Below are positions 56,308-64,000 of a stretch of 64,000 bases of DNA, one piece after another. Source of the stretch: Nitrospira sp. Ga0074138. Lineage in GTDB: Bacteria; Nitrospirota; Nitrospiria; Nitrospirales; Nitrospiraceae. Made by a program: the position numbers and the translations under genes. The stretch is taken from the NCBI GenBank assembly GCA_001464735.1, contig LNDU01000027.1:1-64000 (forward strand), in the 5' to 3' direction. How positions within the stretch are numbered: the first letter of the stretch is position 1; the number at the start of each line of letters is the position of its first letter. The notes under the pieces were generated by a model. The model was given only the letters and a program-made list of their open reading frames with translations. It had not been told where the DNA came from and searched no databases.

Positions 56308-56520
56308 ATGAACAAGAATAGCGACATAGTAAACCGCCTCATTACCGTTAAAGAGGCAGCCACCTATACAGGGTTAGCCCCTGACACGCTGTACACCATG
56401 GTTAGTCAGCGACGAATTCCCTATGTCAAGGTAGGTCGGTTGACCAAGTTCGATCTAGGACTGTTGGATGTCTGGATCAAACAACACACGGTGATGCCGA
56501 TGGCTTCTAAGGTTGTCTGA
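56308..56520 (+). CDS. AlpA/Xis-type excisionase
   Basis: The 70-aa protein is a single HTH_17-type domain: LITVKEAATYTGLAPDTLYT, then RRIPYVKVGRLTKFDLGLLD. Such proteins act as excisionases or regulators of integrase. It lies 260 bp upstream of the integrase on the same strand. Confidence 0.87.
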   Translation: MNKNSDIVNRLITVKEAATYTGLAPDTLYTMVSQRRIPYVKVGRLTKFDLGLLDVWIKQHTVMPMASKVV

Positions 56521-56563
56521 TAGGGAGTTGACTTTGCGTTCTCACATATGAGAACATTCAATT

Positions 56564-56776
56564 ATGACACGATTGCGGGCTATTCGTGAAGGAAAGGAGG
56601 TGAGTCTGAGAGCACTCAAGAAGACCTCAGGCGTAGCGGTCGCCACGCTCGCACGGATTGAAGCAGGAGGGTATGACCCCCGCCTGAGTACCTTGAGACG
56701 GATAGCCAAGGCCCTCGGTGTCACGGTAGCAGAGTTGATCGGGGAACAATCTTTTAAGACTAAGAAGGGGGGCTAA
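56564..56776 (+). CDS. Cro/C1-type (XRE) regulator
   Basis: The 70-aa protein is a helix-turn-helix XRE domain: SLRALKKTSGVAVATLARIE, then LSTLRRIAKALGVTVAELIG. It is followed 4 bp later by the integrase gene, so it probably controls expression of the integration genes. Confidence 0.88.
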   Translation: MTRLRAIREGKEVSLRALKKTSGVAVATLARIEAGGYDPRLSTLRRIAKALGVTVAELIGEQSFKTKKGG

Positions 56777-56780
56777 GCCT

Positions 56781-57896
56781 ATGGGGCTTACCAAACGAAA
56801 AGACAGTTACTATGTCGAGTTTCGTGTATTGGATAATGGGAAGACACTCTCGCTTGGATCAGAGGCCATAGGGGGAAAGCTCAAGCGATGGAAGGTAGGG
56901 AGTTCCAATAAAACCGTAGCGAAGCAGCAAGAGGCGATTATCAAGACTGACTTGATGAAAGGAATAGTGAAAAGTGACCACGATAAGCCGTTGACGTTTG
57001 CGGAGTGGGCAGAGACCTACCTGGAATTGGAGGAAATCCAACGGCTACGGTCAAGGAAGGATCGTGTCAACGTCGTCCGTCTCCAGCTAATCCCATTCTT
57101 CGGAAAGAAACACTTGGCAGCTATCACCCCGGAGGATGTGGAGGCCTATCGGGGTCAACGAAGAAAGTATAACGGTGAACTCCCACAGTTACAGACGGTT
57201 AACAACGATCATATTATCCTCAAGCACTGTCTGAATGTGGCAAGACGGAAACGATTGCTCACTATGAATCCAGCTACATTGGTGCCGATCCCCTCAGCAA
57301 ATAATGAACGGGATCGGATCTTGACAGCGGAAGAGTGGCAGCGACTCTATGAAGCAGCATCCCCTCATCTCAAGCCCATTTTGCTGACCGCTTACCACCT
57401 GGGGCAGCGATTGGGGGAGATTCTGAATCTGACGTGGGATCGGGTTGATCTGCATCGGGGGATCATCACCTTGCGAGCGGTAGATACCAAAACCAACAAG
57501 CCTCGCCAGGTCCCCATGACACCACAGGTGAAGTCCACGTTGATTGAGCTATCCAAGGTTCGAGACATTGCCCACAAGCATGTCTTTGTCTATCAACGGA
57601 ATCCTGTGATGGAGGTTAAAACCGCATTTCGAACGGCTTGCCGGAAGGCGGGAATCGAGAACCTCCGCTTTCATGATTTGAGGCACTGTGCTGCGACCAA
57701 CCTAAGGCGAGCTGGCGTGGATACAACAACGGCGATGCAGATTATTGGCCACAAGTCGCCGCTGATGTGGAAGCGTTATAACAGTGTGGCTGAAAGTGAC
57801 TTGCTGGTAGCCGCAAACACGTTGAACACCTACCTTTCTAACACCCTAATAACACCTGCCGATTCTCGTGAATGTGTTGAAGTTGTAAGTGTTTGA
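56781..57896 (+). CDS. Tyrosine recombinase / integrase
   Basis: The 371-aa protein has an N-terminal SAM-like DNA-binding domain (about 60-165) and a catalytic domain with the family residues: Arg in YHLGQRLGEILNLTW, HxxR in LRFHDLRHCAATNL, His in IIGHKSPLMWKRY, and the nucleophile Tyr in KRYNSV. It ends 5 bp before the right tRNA-derived att site, the usual arrangement for tRNA-targeting integrases. Confidence 0.94.
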   Translation: MGLTKRKDSYYVEFRVLDNGKTLSLGSEAIGGKLKRWKVGSSNKTVAKQQEAIIKTDLMKGIVKSDHDKPLTFAEWAETYLELEEIQRLRSRKDRVNVVRLQLIPFFGKKHLAAITPEDVEAYRGQRRKYNGELPQLQTVNNDHIILKHCLNVARRKRLLTMNPATLVPIPSANNERDRILTAEEWQRLYEAASPHLKPILLTAYHLGQRLGEILNLTWDRVDLHRGIITLRAVDTKTNKPRQVPMTPQVKSTLIELSKVRDIAHKHVFVYQRNPVMEVKTAFRTACRKAGIENLRFHDLRHCAATNLRRAGVDTTTAMQIIGHKSPLMWKRYNSVAESDLLVAANTLNTYLSNTLITPADSRECVEVVSV

Positions 57897-57901
57897 AAGG
57901 T

Positions 57902-57947
57902 TGGAGCTGGCGAGAGGAATCGAACCTCCAACCTGCGGTTTACAAAT
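57902..57947 (-). repeat. Right att site: tRNA-Thr(UGU) 3' fragment
   Basis: This is identical over 46 bp to 48926-48971, again without a 5' tRNA half to its right. Its presence next to the integrase and the lack of a complete tRNA at either site suggest a second element inserted between it and the intact tRNA. Confidence 0.87.
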
Positions 57948-57968
57948 TATCTCCAGTCCAACCTCAGA

Positions 57969-58063
57969 CAACCTAACCCCACAAGAAACAACAGAAGACG
58001 ACTCCTCCGATAGGGGGCCAGATGGGGCTAGTTTGTCCTGTCCTGGTAGCAGAGTGGTAGCAG
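57969..58063. repeat. Left 95-bp direct repeat bracketing brnTA
   Basis: The segment matches 59171-59265 in the same orientation with about nine differences, including CAACCTAACCCCACAAGAAA and the later GACTCCTCCGATAGGGGG. The pair encloses the BrnT/BrnA genes and some flanking DNA (about 1.2 kb). Confidence 0.9.
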
Positions 58064-58365
58064 AATCGCTTGCATCTTCCGAGACAATTGCTCCTGAGGA
58101 GAGTGACAGGATGACAGTGAGTCGTCAGACGGAGGATTCAGATGGAAGCTAAGGGAAATATAGATCCTGATCTCACAATCGGGTGTTCGTTTCAGTCTGT
58201 GGTATAGGCTGCTGAGCGTCGATGAAACCGTGTCTTCTATCCTGTAGCGAATGCCTCTCAACGCATTCTATCGTCCCGTACACTTTGCCACGTTGAATCT
58301 CTGCCTTGAGACACCCCTAATTCTAGGTGCTGATCGTACGATGTTCTGGTCTCGCTGTTCCTCAC

Positions 58366-58395
58366 TTGGTAGATACCTACACGTGTAGTTACAAT
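58366..58395 (+). promoter_or_regulatory. brnTA promoter with palindromic operator
   Basis: TTGGTA (58366) and TACAAT (58390) are separated by 18 bp, and the perfect palindrome CTACACGTGTAG (58377-58388) lies between them. BrnA-type antitoxins autorepress, so this is the likely operator. The expected start point falls at or next to the BrnT GTG at 58401, so the transcript may be leaderless. Confidence 0.65.
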
Positions 58396-58400
58396 GACTC

Positions 58401-58658
58401 GTGCTGTACGAATGGGACAGCGCGAAGAACCGACGTAATCGTGAAAAGCGCGGCCTGGACTTTGCCGATGCTCCTCACGTGTTGGACGGACGCTGCGTCA
58501 CCTTCGTCGACGACCGTGTCGAGTATGGAGAGACACGGCTGGTAAGTCTTGGCCTGCTTGCCAAGCGGGTGGTGGTGATCACTCACACTCCGCGTGGGCA
58601 GGACATGACGCGCATCATCTCCATGAGAAAGGCGAATCGCCGTGAGCAAAAAACCTAA
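58401..58658 (+). CDS. brnT: BrnT family toxin
   Basis: The 85-aa protein begins MLYEWDSAKNRRNREKRGLD, typical of BrnT, a RelE-fold ribonuclease, and has FVDDRVEYGETRLVSLG and TRIISMRKANRREQ as in the family. The start is GTG with no ribosome binding site. It overlaps brnA by 17 bp. Confidence 0.9.
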   Translation: MLYEWDSAKNRRNREKRGLDFADAPHVLDGRCVTFVDDRVEYGETRLVSLGLLAKRVVVITHTPRGQDMTRIISMRKANRREQKT

Positions 58659-58944
58659 GATCAAGAGCGATCTGAAGCGGCTGGACCGCATGACGGATAA
58701 GGATATCGACTACTCCGATATCCCGCCATTAGATGACGCATTTTTCAAGAAGGCCACGATGGTCGCCTGGCCGCCGGTGAAGCGGCAAGTGACTGTACGT
58801 CTCGATGCAGATGTGCTTCGCTGGCTGAAGGCCTCCGGCAAGGGGTACCAGACACGGCTCAACTATATTCTCCGTGCGGCAATGGAACATCAGGGGCCGC
58901 AGCGACCGCGTGCCACAAAGCGCCGACGGCCGCGTGCGGCGTGA
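58642..58944 (+). CDS. brnA: BrnA family antitoxin
   Basis: The 100-aa protein starts with GTG. The N-terminal region binds the toxin (DKDIDYSDIPPLDDAFFKKA), and the C-terminal RHH-like DNA-binding part has KRQVTVRLDADVLRWLKASG and RLNYILRAAME. A long basic tail (PRATKRRRPRAA) follows. It overlaps brnT, as expected for the pair. Confidence 0.88.
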   Translation: MSKKPKIKSDLKRLDRMTDKDIDYSDIPPLDDAFFKKATMVAWPPVKRQVTVRLDADVLRWLKASGKGYQTRLNYILRAAMEHQGPQRPRATKRRRPRAA

Positions 58945-59170
58945 CGCTTGTGTGAGTTATGCACCTATGGCTCGCCGATAGCTTGGATGAGCGGTTGCCG
59001 AAGAGCAGCAGAAGAGCCTCGTTCAGAACGACCGACCGTACATTGCGATAGAGAATCAAATGAAATGATCAGACAGATGTTCTTCGGAAACAATGGCGAG
59101 GGAGTGGCCACCATCGATCATGGCGACTGCCATTTCGATGTATCGACCGTGGGTAGAGTGTAATGAATTG

Positions 59171-59265
59171 CAACCTAACCCCACAAGAAACAACAAAAGG
59201 CGACTCCTCCGATAGGGGGCAAGATGGGGCTAATTTGTCCTGTCCTGGTAGCAGCGTGGTAGTAG
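59171..59265. repeat. Right 95-bp direct repeat bracketing brnTA
   Basis: This is the second copy of the 57969-58063 repeat, in the same orientation and 1.2 kb further right. Confidence 0.9.
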
Positions 59266-59376
59266 ATGAGGGTGAGTAGAGAACTCTGCCATTACAGGCG
59301 GGGCTCTCTTCTTCACCTGACCAGAGCCGTCAAAATGGTGGTGCGTTTCTATTTATTCTATTTCGGTCCACTCCCC

Positions 59377-59805
59377 TTATCGGGGAATCTTGGTCGGGAG
59401 AACATCGATGCCTTCGGCGTGAGCCGCCTTGCGCAGATGCTTATCAAGCGTGGCAAGTGGAAGGCCAAGACGCATGGCTAATTCCAGATACGCGGCATCG
59501 TAGCTGCTCAATTGGTGCTTTCGCCCTAATGCAAGCGTGGTCGTTGTGGCACGCTGTGCCGTATGCACATCCGACTCAATGGCAAGCTTGCTCAGCAAAT
59601 TCAGAAACAGCGTTGTGTCAGCCGGCGTCTTCTTCTTGGAACGCTCAGCACTTAGCAGTACATTGGCAACTTCAAGAACCCAATGTTGGGCTACAACAGC
59701 TTTTTCAGGCCCGGAAAGCTTTCCGAGTAATTCATCGGTGTCTCTGGTGGCTTCATGCTCAAACAGCCACGTCATCGTGACGGAACAATCAAGTACGAAG
59801 TTCAT
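59377..59805 (-). CDS. vapC: PIN-domain toxin, VapC type
   Basis: Starting at 59805 (ATG overlapping the antitoxin stop, ATGA) gives 142 residues. The PIN acidic residues are all present: Asp in NFVLDCSVTMTW, Glu in LEVANVLL, Asp in LSSYDAAYLELA and Asp in LATLDKHLR. It should be an Mg-dependent RNase neutralised by the Phd-type protein upstream. Confidence 0.9.
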   Translation of the reverse strand: MNFVLDCSVTMTWLFEHEATRDTDELLGKLSGPEKAVVAQHWVLEVANVLLSAERSKKKTPADTTLFLNLLSKLAIESDVHTAQRATTTTLALGRKHQLSSYDAAYLELAMRLGLPLATLDKHLRKAAHAEGIDVLPTKIPR

Positions 59806-60053
59806 CGTCGCCCAGCGTTTTTCCACGCGAGAATATCTTCGGTGGTCAATTTGACAGGATGCTTGGCGCGCAACGCCCGAATTCCTTCGATCGCTTGTAT
59901 GGCCTCTTCCCGACTCGATCGTTTCGCGGGCACCAGCTTGGCGACGGCTTCATCATGACGGGTGATGGTAATTTCTTCCCCCTGAGCGACTCGACCGATC
60001 AATTCAGAAAGTTTGTTCTTCGCTTCGGCAAGTCCCACTGTGATAATGGCCAT
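59802..60053 (-). CDS. Phd/YefM-type antitoxin
   Basis: Starting at 60053 (GGAGG upstream) gives 83 residues. The N-terminal Phd/YefM DNA-binding part reads VGLAEAKNKLSELIGRVAQG, then EEITITRHDEAVAKLVP, and the C-terminal tail is charged. It overlaps the VapC toxin by 4 bp and should repress the operon. Confidence 0.89.
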   Translation of the reverse strand: MAIITVGLAEAKNKLSELIGRVAQGEEITITRHDEAVAKLVPAKRSSREEAIQAIEGIRALRAKHPVKLTTEDILAWKNAGRR

Positions 60054-60083
60054 TGTCACAAACCTCCAATACCCGGACACCAT

Positions 60084-60464
60084 GTAATCTGGCTAGACAC
60101 TGTCTAGCTTAACATAACGCCTTCGCGAGCCACAAGTTATTGCCGTCATTTCGGTACATGAATGGTGTCTCTCTCCTCGGTATTAATTAAGTGGACAGGA
60201 ACACTGGCTTGGCCGGCTCACTATCTTGGCCCACCCTGAAAGAATGGGCTCAGTTTCTTTCAAAGCGATCGACTCTTGGAAAGCCGCTTTGCATGTCCGA
60301 GTGCTGACACGCTCCAAGATTACAGAATCCGTTCACTGCGTGCTCCAAGCATGACCACCAAGACTCCCTTCTGATGCATTTGACCCTTCGCCAGTGGTTC
60401 TCGTGTATCAGAAACAACTCTGCTACATTAGAAGCTGTCGTTAGTGCAAGTAAGGGGGGCCTTC
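60084..60464. other. Intergenic region between two toxin-antitoxin pairs
   Basis: There is no supported gene. It must hold the promoters of the Phd/VapC pair (leftward) and the DUF433/DUF5615 pair (rightward); TTGACC near 60379 with TGTATC 18 bp on is a possible site for the latter. Confidence 0.45.
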
Positions 60465-60776
60465 ATGACCACGAAAACATTAGATCAGCACATTGAAGCG
60501 AGGCCTGATATCGCAGGAGGGAAGCCCCGTATTACAGGCCATCGTATTACCGTGCGCGATATTGTCATCTGGCATGAACGGTTGGGGAAAAGTGTCGATG
60601 AAATTGCCAGCGACTACGGCCTGACGCTGGCCGATGTCCATGCCGCCCTCGCGTACTATTTCGATCATCGCGCCGATATCGACAAAGACATGGCTGACGG
60701 CCAGGCCTTTGCTGAATCCTTACGCCACGCCACGCCCTCCAAGCTCAAGCACAAGCTGAATGCCGAGAAACATTAG
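60465..60776 (+). CDS. DUF433 family antitoxin
   Basis: Starting at 60465 (AAGGGGGG upstream) gives 103 residues with the DUF433 signature: IEARPDIAGGKPRITGHRIT and LGKSVDEIASDYGLTLADVH. DUF433 proteins are DNA-binding antitoxins of DUF5615-type toxins. It overlaps the toxin gene by 17 bp. Confidence 0.9.
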   Translation: MTTKTLDQHIEARPDIAGGKPRITGHRITVRDIVIWHERLGKSVDEIASDYGLTLADVHAALAYYFDHRADIDKDMADGQAFAESLRHATPSKLKHKLNAEKH

Positions 60777-61092
60777 GTTCTATCTCGACGAACACGATCC
60801 GACAACCGTTGTGCAAGGCTTACGCGAACGCAGCGTTGATATCAAAACAGTAACTGGAGCGGGCTTCCTCAGCGCACCCGATGCCGCGCATCTGCAGCGA
60901 GCCCGTGCTGAACAGCGCGTCATTTTTACTCAAGATAGCGATTTTCTCCGTCTCCATGCTGCGAGACATCCTCATTGCGGCATCGTGTATGCCCCACAAG
61001 GAATATCGATTGGCGAAACCATTCATGGCTTGATGTTACTCCACCAGGTCCTTGATGCTGACGAGATGGAAGGACACGTCGAGTTTCTGTAA
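60760..61092 (+). CDS. DUF5615 PIN-like toxin
   Basis: The 110-aa protein has acidic residues in FYLDEHDPTTVV and FTQDSDFLRL and the fold of DUF5615 proteins (Mut7-C/PIN-like). It probably cleaves RNA and is held in check by the overlapping DUF433 protein. Confidence 0.87.
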   Translation: MPRNIRFYLDEHDPTTVVQGLRERSVDIKTVTGAGFLSAPDAAHLQRARAEQRVIFTQDSDFLRLHAARHPHCGIVYAPQGISIGETIHGLMLLHQVLDADEMEGHVEFL

Positions 61093-61192
61093 GCACGTCC
61101 CGTACGCACTCTCTTTGCCCTCTTTGAGGGTAGTCCTCACGACCTCCCATATGCTTCAGATTTTAAATCGGCCCTCCGGAGGACAGCCTCCC

Positions 61193-61680
61193 ATGGCGCG
61201 CCTATCGACCTCTATTTGTCTTAACGATCACACAAAGACTGCCGTCCTTTTGGTTTCAACTGAGGATCGGACGCGTTTGCACGATCTGTTCAGAACCTTT
61301 CAGAGACTGGGTCGGCTACTCATCCCATCTGCGGAAGTCTACGAAGACGCCGGCGGCGCGAAAGCCTTCCTCGCGATTGACCATGCCGACAACACGACGG
61401 TTCTTGGGTTCTAGAGCCTCGCGCCGGCGCGCTCACGTATGCGGACACGCCGGAGATGGTGCGGCACGGCCTTGTGCGTCTCGCGACACAGGTGCGGCTG
61501 TAAGGGAAGGCCTGGGCGGCCAGTTCCTGACTGCTGCAGGGCGTCGTAGGCGGCATGGCCCTCAGCATCGATGCGAAGAACGAGCGCGCAGCCCACTGGT
61601 ACGCTGCGTACGGCGCCGTGCCGTTAGCGAATACGCCCCTCACGCTCGTCATGTCTCTTGCGATAGTTGCAACCGGATAG
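61193..61680 (+). pseudogene. Decayed GNAT acetyltransferase (TacT-like)
   Basis: Across frames the segment spells a GNAT: an N-terminal part ending KAFLAIDHADNTTVLGF, then a TAG at 61412-61414 where toxins of this group have Tyr (GYYSLAP), then SLAPA. Motif A follows in another frame (REGLGGQFLTAA), and the C-terminal ALSIDAKNERAAHWYAAYGA and PLTLVMSL lie in a third, ending with TAG at 61678. The stop and at least two frameshifts make it a pseudogene. The start at 61193 is a guess. No antitoxin is recognised. Confidence 0.7.
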
Positions 61681-62225
61681 AAGGCCAAGGGCCTGGCATC
61701 ACGGCTGTCAGCACGATGACGCGATGACTAGCCCGCTTATCAAGCCGAGTGCCAGCAGGCATCGAAGACGATCTGTCCCGGTCATGCGCATGGTTGTCGT
61801 CTCAATAACGCACCGGCGGTGCCCTGTGTCCCAGGATAACAAGAAGAGCATCTCCTTCAAATGGGGGAACCTGAAGGGCTAGAAACCTGACCACCCGTCT
61901 CCTCATGCCAGCCTGCTCCACTTGCCGGAGGCCCCACGGACTGGCCGATACGGGGCCCATTTCTGGCGTCCTTAGCCCAGTGTGAACGGTTGTTGTGTGG
62001 TCTTAGATCCGTATCGTCGTAGGCGTGGTGTAAGACCGATTTGAGGAGGTTGCAGGATATGGCTTTAGCCCGTAGTTGTCTTACATTCTAGGTTTGTTGT
62101 ATCGTTGTGCCCATGTTCGTTGACCCTCCAAATCACCGCTCCGAGCTCTCCTCCGATGACCAGAATGAGACACCGGTTGGTGAGGGGCGGGGGACGTCTC
62201 GGCTTAGGTTGGTGTAGGTGAGTTG
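61681..62225. other. Intergenic region without a supported gene
   Basis: About 545 bp without a recognisable gene separate the GNAT remnant from the mobilisation genes. It may include an origin of transfer, which is often just upstream of mobC, but I could not find a convincing nick-site motif. Confidence 0.45.
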
Positions 62226-62777
62226 ATGAGGCAGAGGGCGAAACGCACGACCACGATCACGGTGGATCTGGGGGACCTGAAAGCGCCCTGGCAGACCTGG
62301 TGTCAGGACCACGGAATCACACCGAGCCATGCCCTGCGGAATGCCCTTCGGCAGGCTATGGACCGGAGAGCTACGAGGGCTCCGGCGCTTCGGAGTCGCG
62401 TTACGCCGAAGCGAGAACGAGCCACCGCTCGCATCGAACTGAACCTGACGACCTCCGAGCTCGCCGCCCTAAAGCGGGTGGCCGGTCACGAAGGCTATGT
62501 GCCGACGAAATGGGTGGTCGCGATGATCCGTACGAAACTGACCGGGGAGCCCCATGTGGGCCAGTCGGAGTTGGAGACCTTGGCCCGGTCCAATCAACAA
62601 CTGCTTGCCTTGGGCAGGAACCTGAACCAAATTGCGAAAGTTTTGAATACCGCGCCTCAGAACCGGACAGCCTTTCGGGTTGAGGTCATCACCGAACTCT
62701 CTCGCGTGATTCAGGCCCATACGAAGAAGGTGTCCGATGTCTTACGAGGGACTGTGGAGCGCTGGCACCTCCAATGA
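62226..62777 (+). CDS. MobC-type mobilisation accessory protein
   Basis: The start ATG at 62226 is preceded by a TTG that may also be used; the product has 183 residues. The N-terminal part reads TTTITVDLGDLKAPWQTWCQ, and the C-terminal part has LLALGRNLNQIAKVLNTAPQ, the hallmark of bacterial MobC relaxosome proteins. Its stop overlaps the relaxase start (ATGA). It should help the relaxase at the transfer origin. Confidence 0.82.
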   Translation: MRQRAKRTTTITVDLGDLKAPWQTWCQDHGITPSHALRNALRQAMDRRATRAPALRSRVTPKRERATARIELNLTTSELAALKRVAGHEGYVPTKWVVAMIRTKLTGEPHVGQSELETLARSNQQLLALGRNLNQIAKVLNTAPQNRTAFRVEVITELSRVIQAHTKKVSDVLRGTVERWHLQ

Positions 62778-63757
62778 GTTCGACAGGCAGCCAGATTGAC
62801 CAGAAGTTGGATGAGTGGGGGAGTCGGCTCTTTAACGTCTCAACGGAGACCGTCCCACGACCGCGTCGCAGCCAGCGCAGTCTTCTTGGCTCAGCCAAGC
62901 CTGCGAAGACCGGCGGACGGCTCAGCACGGCACAGGCTCGTGCAACCTATGTGCGGCAGAAACTTCAGGCGATGGTCCGGCGTGCGCCACAAGTTATGGT
63001 GAAACTCGTCAGGGCGCCGAAAGGGATGAAGGGCATCTCGAACAACCTCACCTACATTTCGCGCGATGGCCAACTCGACATTGAGGATCAAGACGGCCAG
63101 GTGATTCAGGGGAAGGAGTCCGTGGCCGATCTGAAAGCCGAATGGCGCGACGGCGGCATGCCGATCGCTCCTGACTCCACCATGCGCGATGCCTTTCATC
63201 TCGTCCTTTCCATGCCGACACGCACCGATCCACTATCGGTCCAACGGGCGGCTCGGGACTTTGCCAAACGGGAGTTCTCAGGGTTTCAGTATGCAATGGT
63301 CCTTCACACCTTCGAAACCGATCCCGATCCGCATCCCTCTCGGCATCCACATGTCCACCTGACGGTCAAAGCGGCGGGTCTCGATGGAGTGCGCTTGAAT
63401 CCGAGAAAGGCGGATCTGCAACGGTGGCGGGAGGGGTTCGCGGAAGCCTTACGAGAACATGGCATTGAAGCCACGACCACGAGCCGGATTCACCGCACGA
63501 CACATGAACGGTGGACGGTGCGGCATCTGCATGAATCGAGCAAAAAAGGGGAGACGCTGGAACGGCTGAAGCGCACCACGCGCCGACATGGACGAGTCCA
63601 GGAAGTTATGCGGAATTATGAGCAGGTGATGCGGGCATTAGCTCGGTCAGATCGTGGGGAGGATCGGCAACTGGCCGAGGACTTGGTCCATTACTTGACT
63701 GAACGGTCGCGGGACGCCACGAAGACTCGTTCGCCGGAGCGGGACCGGTCTTCTTAA
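62774..63757 (+). CDS. Relaxase / mobilisation nuclease (MobA/VirD2-like)
   Basis: The 327-aa protein has a relaxase domain with LTYISRDGQLDIED (possible catalytic Tyr) and the metal-binding His cluster in SRHPHVHLTVKAAG. The C-terminal half is basic and helical (HRTTHERWTVRHLHESSKKG). It nicks the transfer origin in cis and leads the strand in conjugation. With MobC it makes the region mobilisable by a conjugative element in trans. It is shorter than many relaxases and has no helicase or primase part. Confidence 0.85.
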   Translation: MSSTGSQIDQKLDEWGSRLFNVSTETVPRPRRSQRSLLGSAKPAKTGGRLSTAQARATYVRQKLQAMVRRAPQVMVKLVRAPKGMKGISNNLTYISRDGQLDIEDQDGQVIQGKESVADLKAEWRDGGMPIAPDSTMRDAFHLVLSMPTRTDPLSVQRAARDFAKREFSGFQYAMVLHTFETDPDPHPSRHPHVHLTVKAAGLDGVRLNPRKADLQRWREGFAEALREHGIEATTTSRIHRTTHERWTVRHLHESSKKGETLERLKRTTRRHGRVQEVMRNYEQVMRALARSDRGEDRQLAEDLVHYLTERSRDATKTRSPERDRSS

Positions 63758-64000
63758 GCTACTGCGCCATCCGTTTCTTGATCCTTTTATTTATTGTTAT
63801 AGCAGCTGTGTCATAGACCTGAGATCTTAGAGGCTGCAGGCTGAACCGTTGTATTGTCCCAAGTGCAAGGATACTGGGGTTAGCTGGGGAGGCAGGCACC
63901 AAACGGGGCCGTTTTGGGGTAGGTGTGGAACGTGAAATTTGTGGAACCTCATGCATGGATGTGGTGATCTGTGAAGATTGAAGTCTCTGTATTCCAGATG

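Larger units (their letters stand above)
48926..57947. mobile_element. Integrative element inserted at a tRNA-Thr 3' end (about 9 kb)
   Basis: Two identical 46-bp copies of the 3' end of a tRNA-Thr(UGU) gene, at 48926-48971 and 57902-57947 and in the same orientation, delimit the element. Inside, at the right end, are a tyrosine integrase, a Cro/C1-like regulator, an AlpA-like excisionase and an AAA ATPase with an HTH protein. The left half is cargo: a 297-aa protein, a 792-aa pentapeptide-repeat membrane protein and a DUF72 remnant. No conjugation or capsid genes are seen in it. Confidence 0.82.

Overview
The window is a chromosomal segment of a free-living Gram-negative-type bacterium, most likely a Nitrospira-like member of Nitrospirota. 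That is an inference from the gene repertoire (many small lipoproteins, a PNPOx/GAF/winged-helix fusion, dienelactone-hydrolase relatives, an alternative sigma-70 factor, bactofilin, ClpB) and from my recollection of palindromic repeats in that group. It was not tested by alignment.

Layout. 1-980: the 3' end of a 23S rRNA gene, 5S rRNA and two hairpin terminators. 1215-11074: a scarred region with an AlbA_2-type protein that seems 5'-truncated, a DUF6933 gene and a broken copy of it, a truncated transketolase tail duplicated upstream of the intact tkt, a frameshifted MazE-like antitoxin, a pair of overlapping flavin-split-barrel genes and a tandem-cupredoxin exported protein. 11390-21590: small lipoproteins, two alpha/beta hydrolases, a group 2 sigma-70 factor, a broken glutathione peroxidase paralogue, a tocopherol-methyltransferase-like enzyme and an intact glutathione peroxidase. 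21595-24763: a SIR2 + HerA anti-phage module bracketed by about 59-bp direct repeats. 25084-28928: an exported phospholipase C/P1-nuclease-like protein and two lipoproteins. 29691-30369: an RHH/PIN toxin-antitoxin pair with its operator. 30457-48709: mostly core-like genes (flavin amine oxidase, bactofilin, DUF423, Gfo/Idh/MocA oxidoreductase, AsnC-like protein, YifB/ComM ATPase, ClpB, and a QseE-QseG-QseF-like kinase/lipoprotein/sigma-54 regulator operon). Two palindromic MITE-like repeats sit exactly between convergent genes here.

48926-64000 is accessory DNA. A 46-bp fragment of the 3' end of a tRNA-Thr(UGU) gene occurs at 48926 and again at 57902 and delimits a roughly 9-kb integrative element. 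Its right end carries a tyrosine integrase, a Cro/C1-like regulator, an AlpA-like excisionase, an AAA ATPase and an HTH protein. Its cargo is an uncharacterised pair: a 297-aa protein and a 792-aa membrane protein with two pentapeptide-repeat blocks. Right of it a second element appears stacked: BrnT/BrnA between 95-bp direct repeats, Phd/VapC, DUF433/DUF5615, a decayed GNAT gene and a MobC/relaxase pair. Neither tRNA fragment is a whole gene, so the intact tRNA-Thr is predicted to lie to the right of the window.

The best candidates for an undescribed system are the cargo pair at 49354-52731 (possibly defensive, by position and architecture only), the tandem-cupredoxin protein at 5741-6592, and the palindromic repeats as bidirectional terminators. 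SIR2-HerA is a known defence type, but its repeat-bracketed setting is notable.
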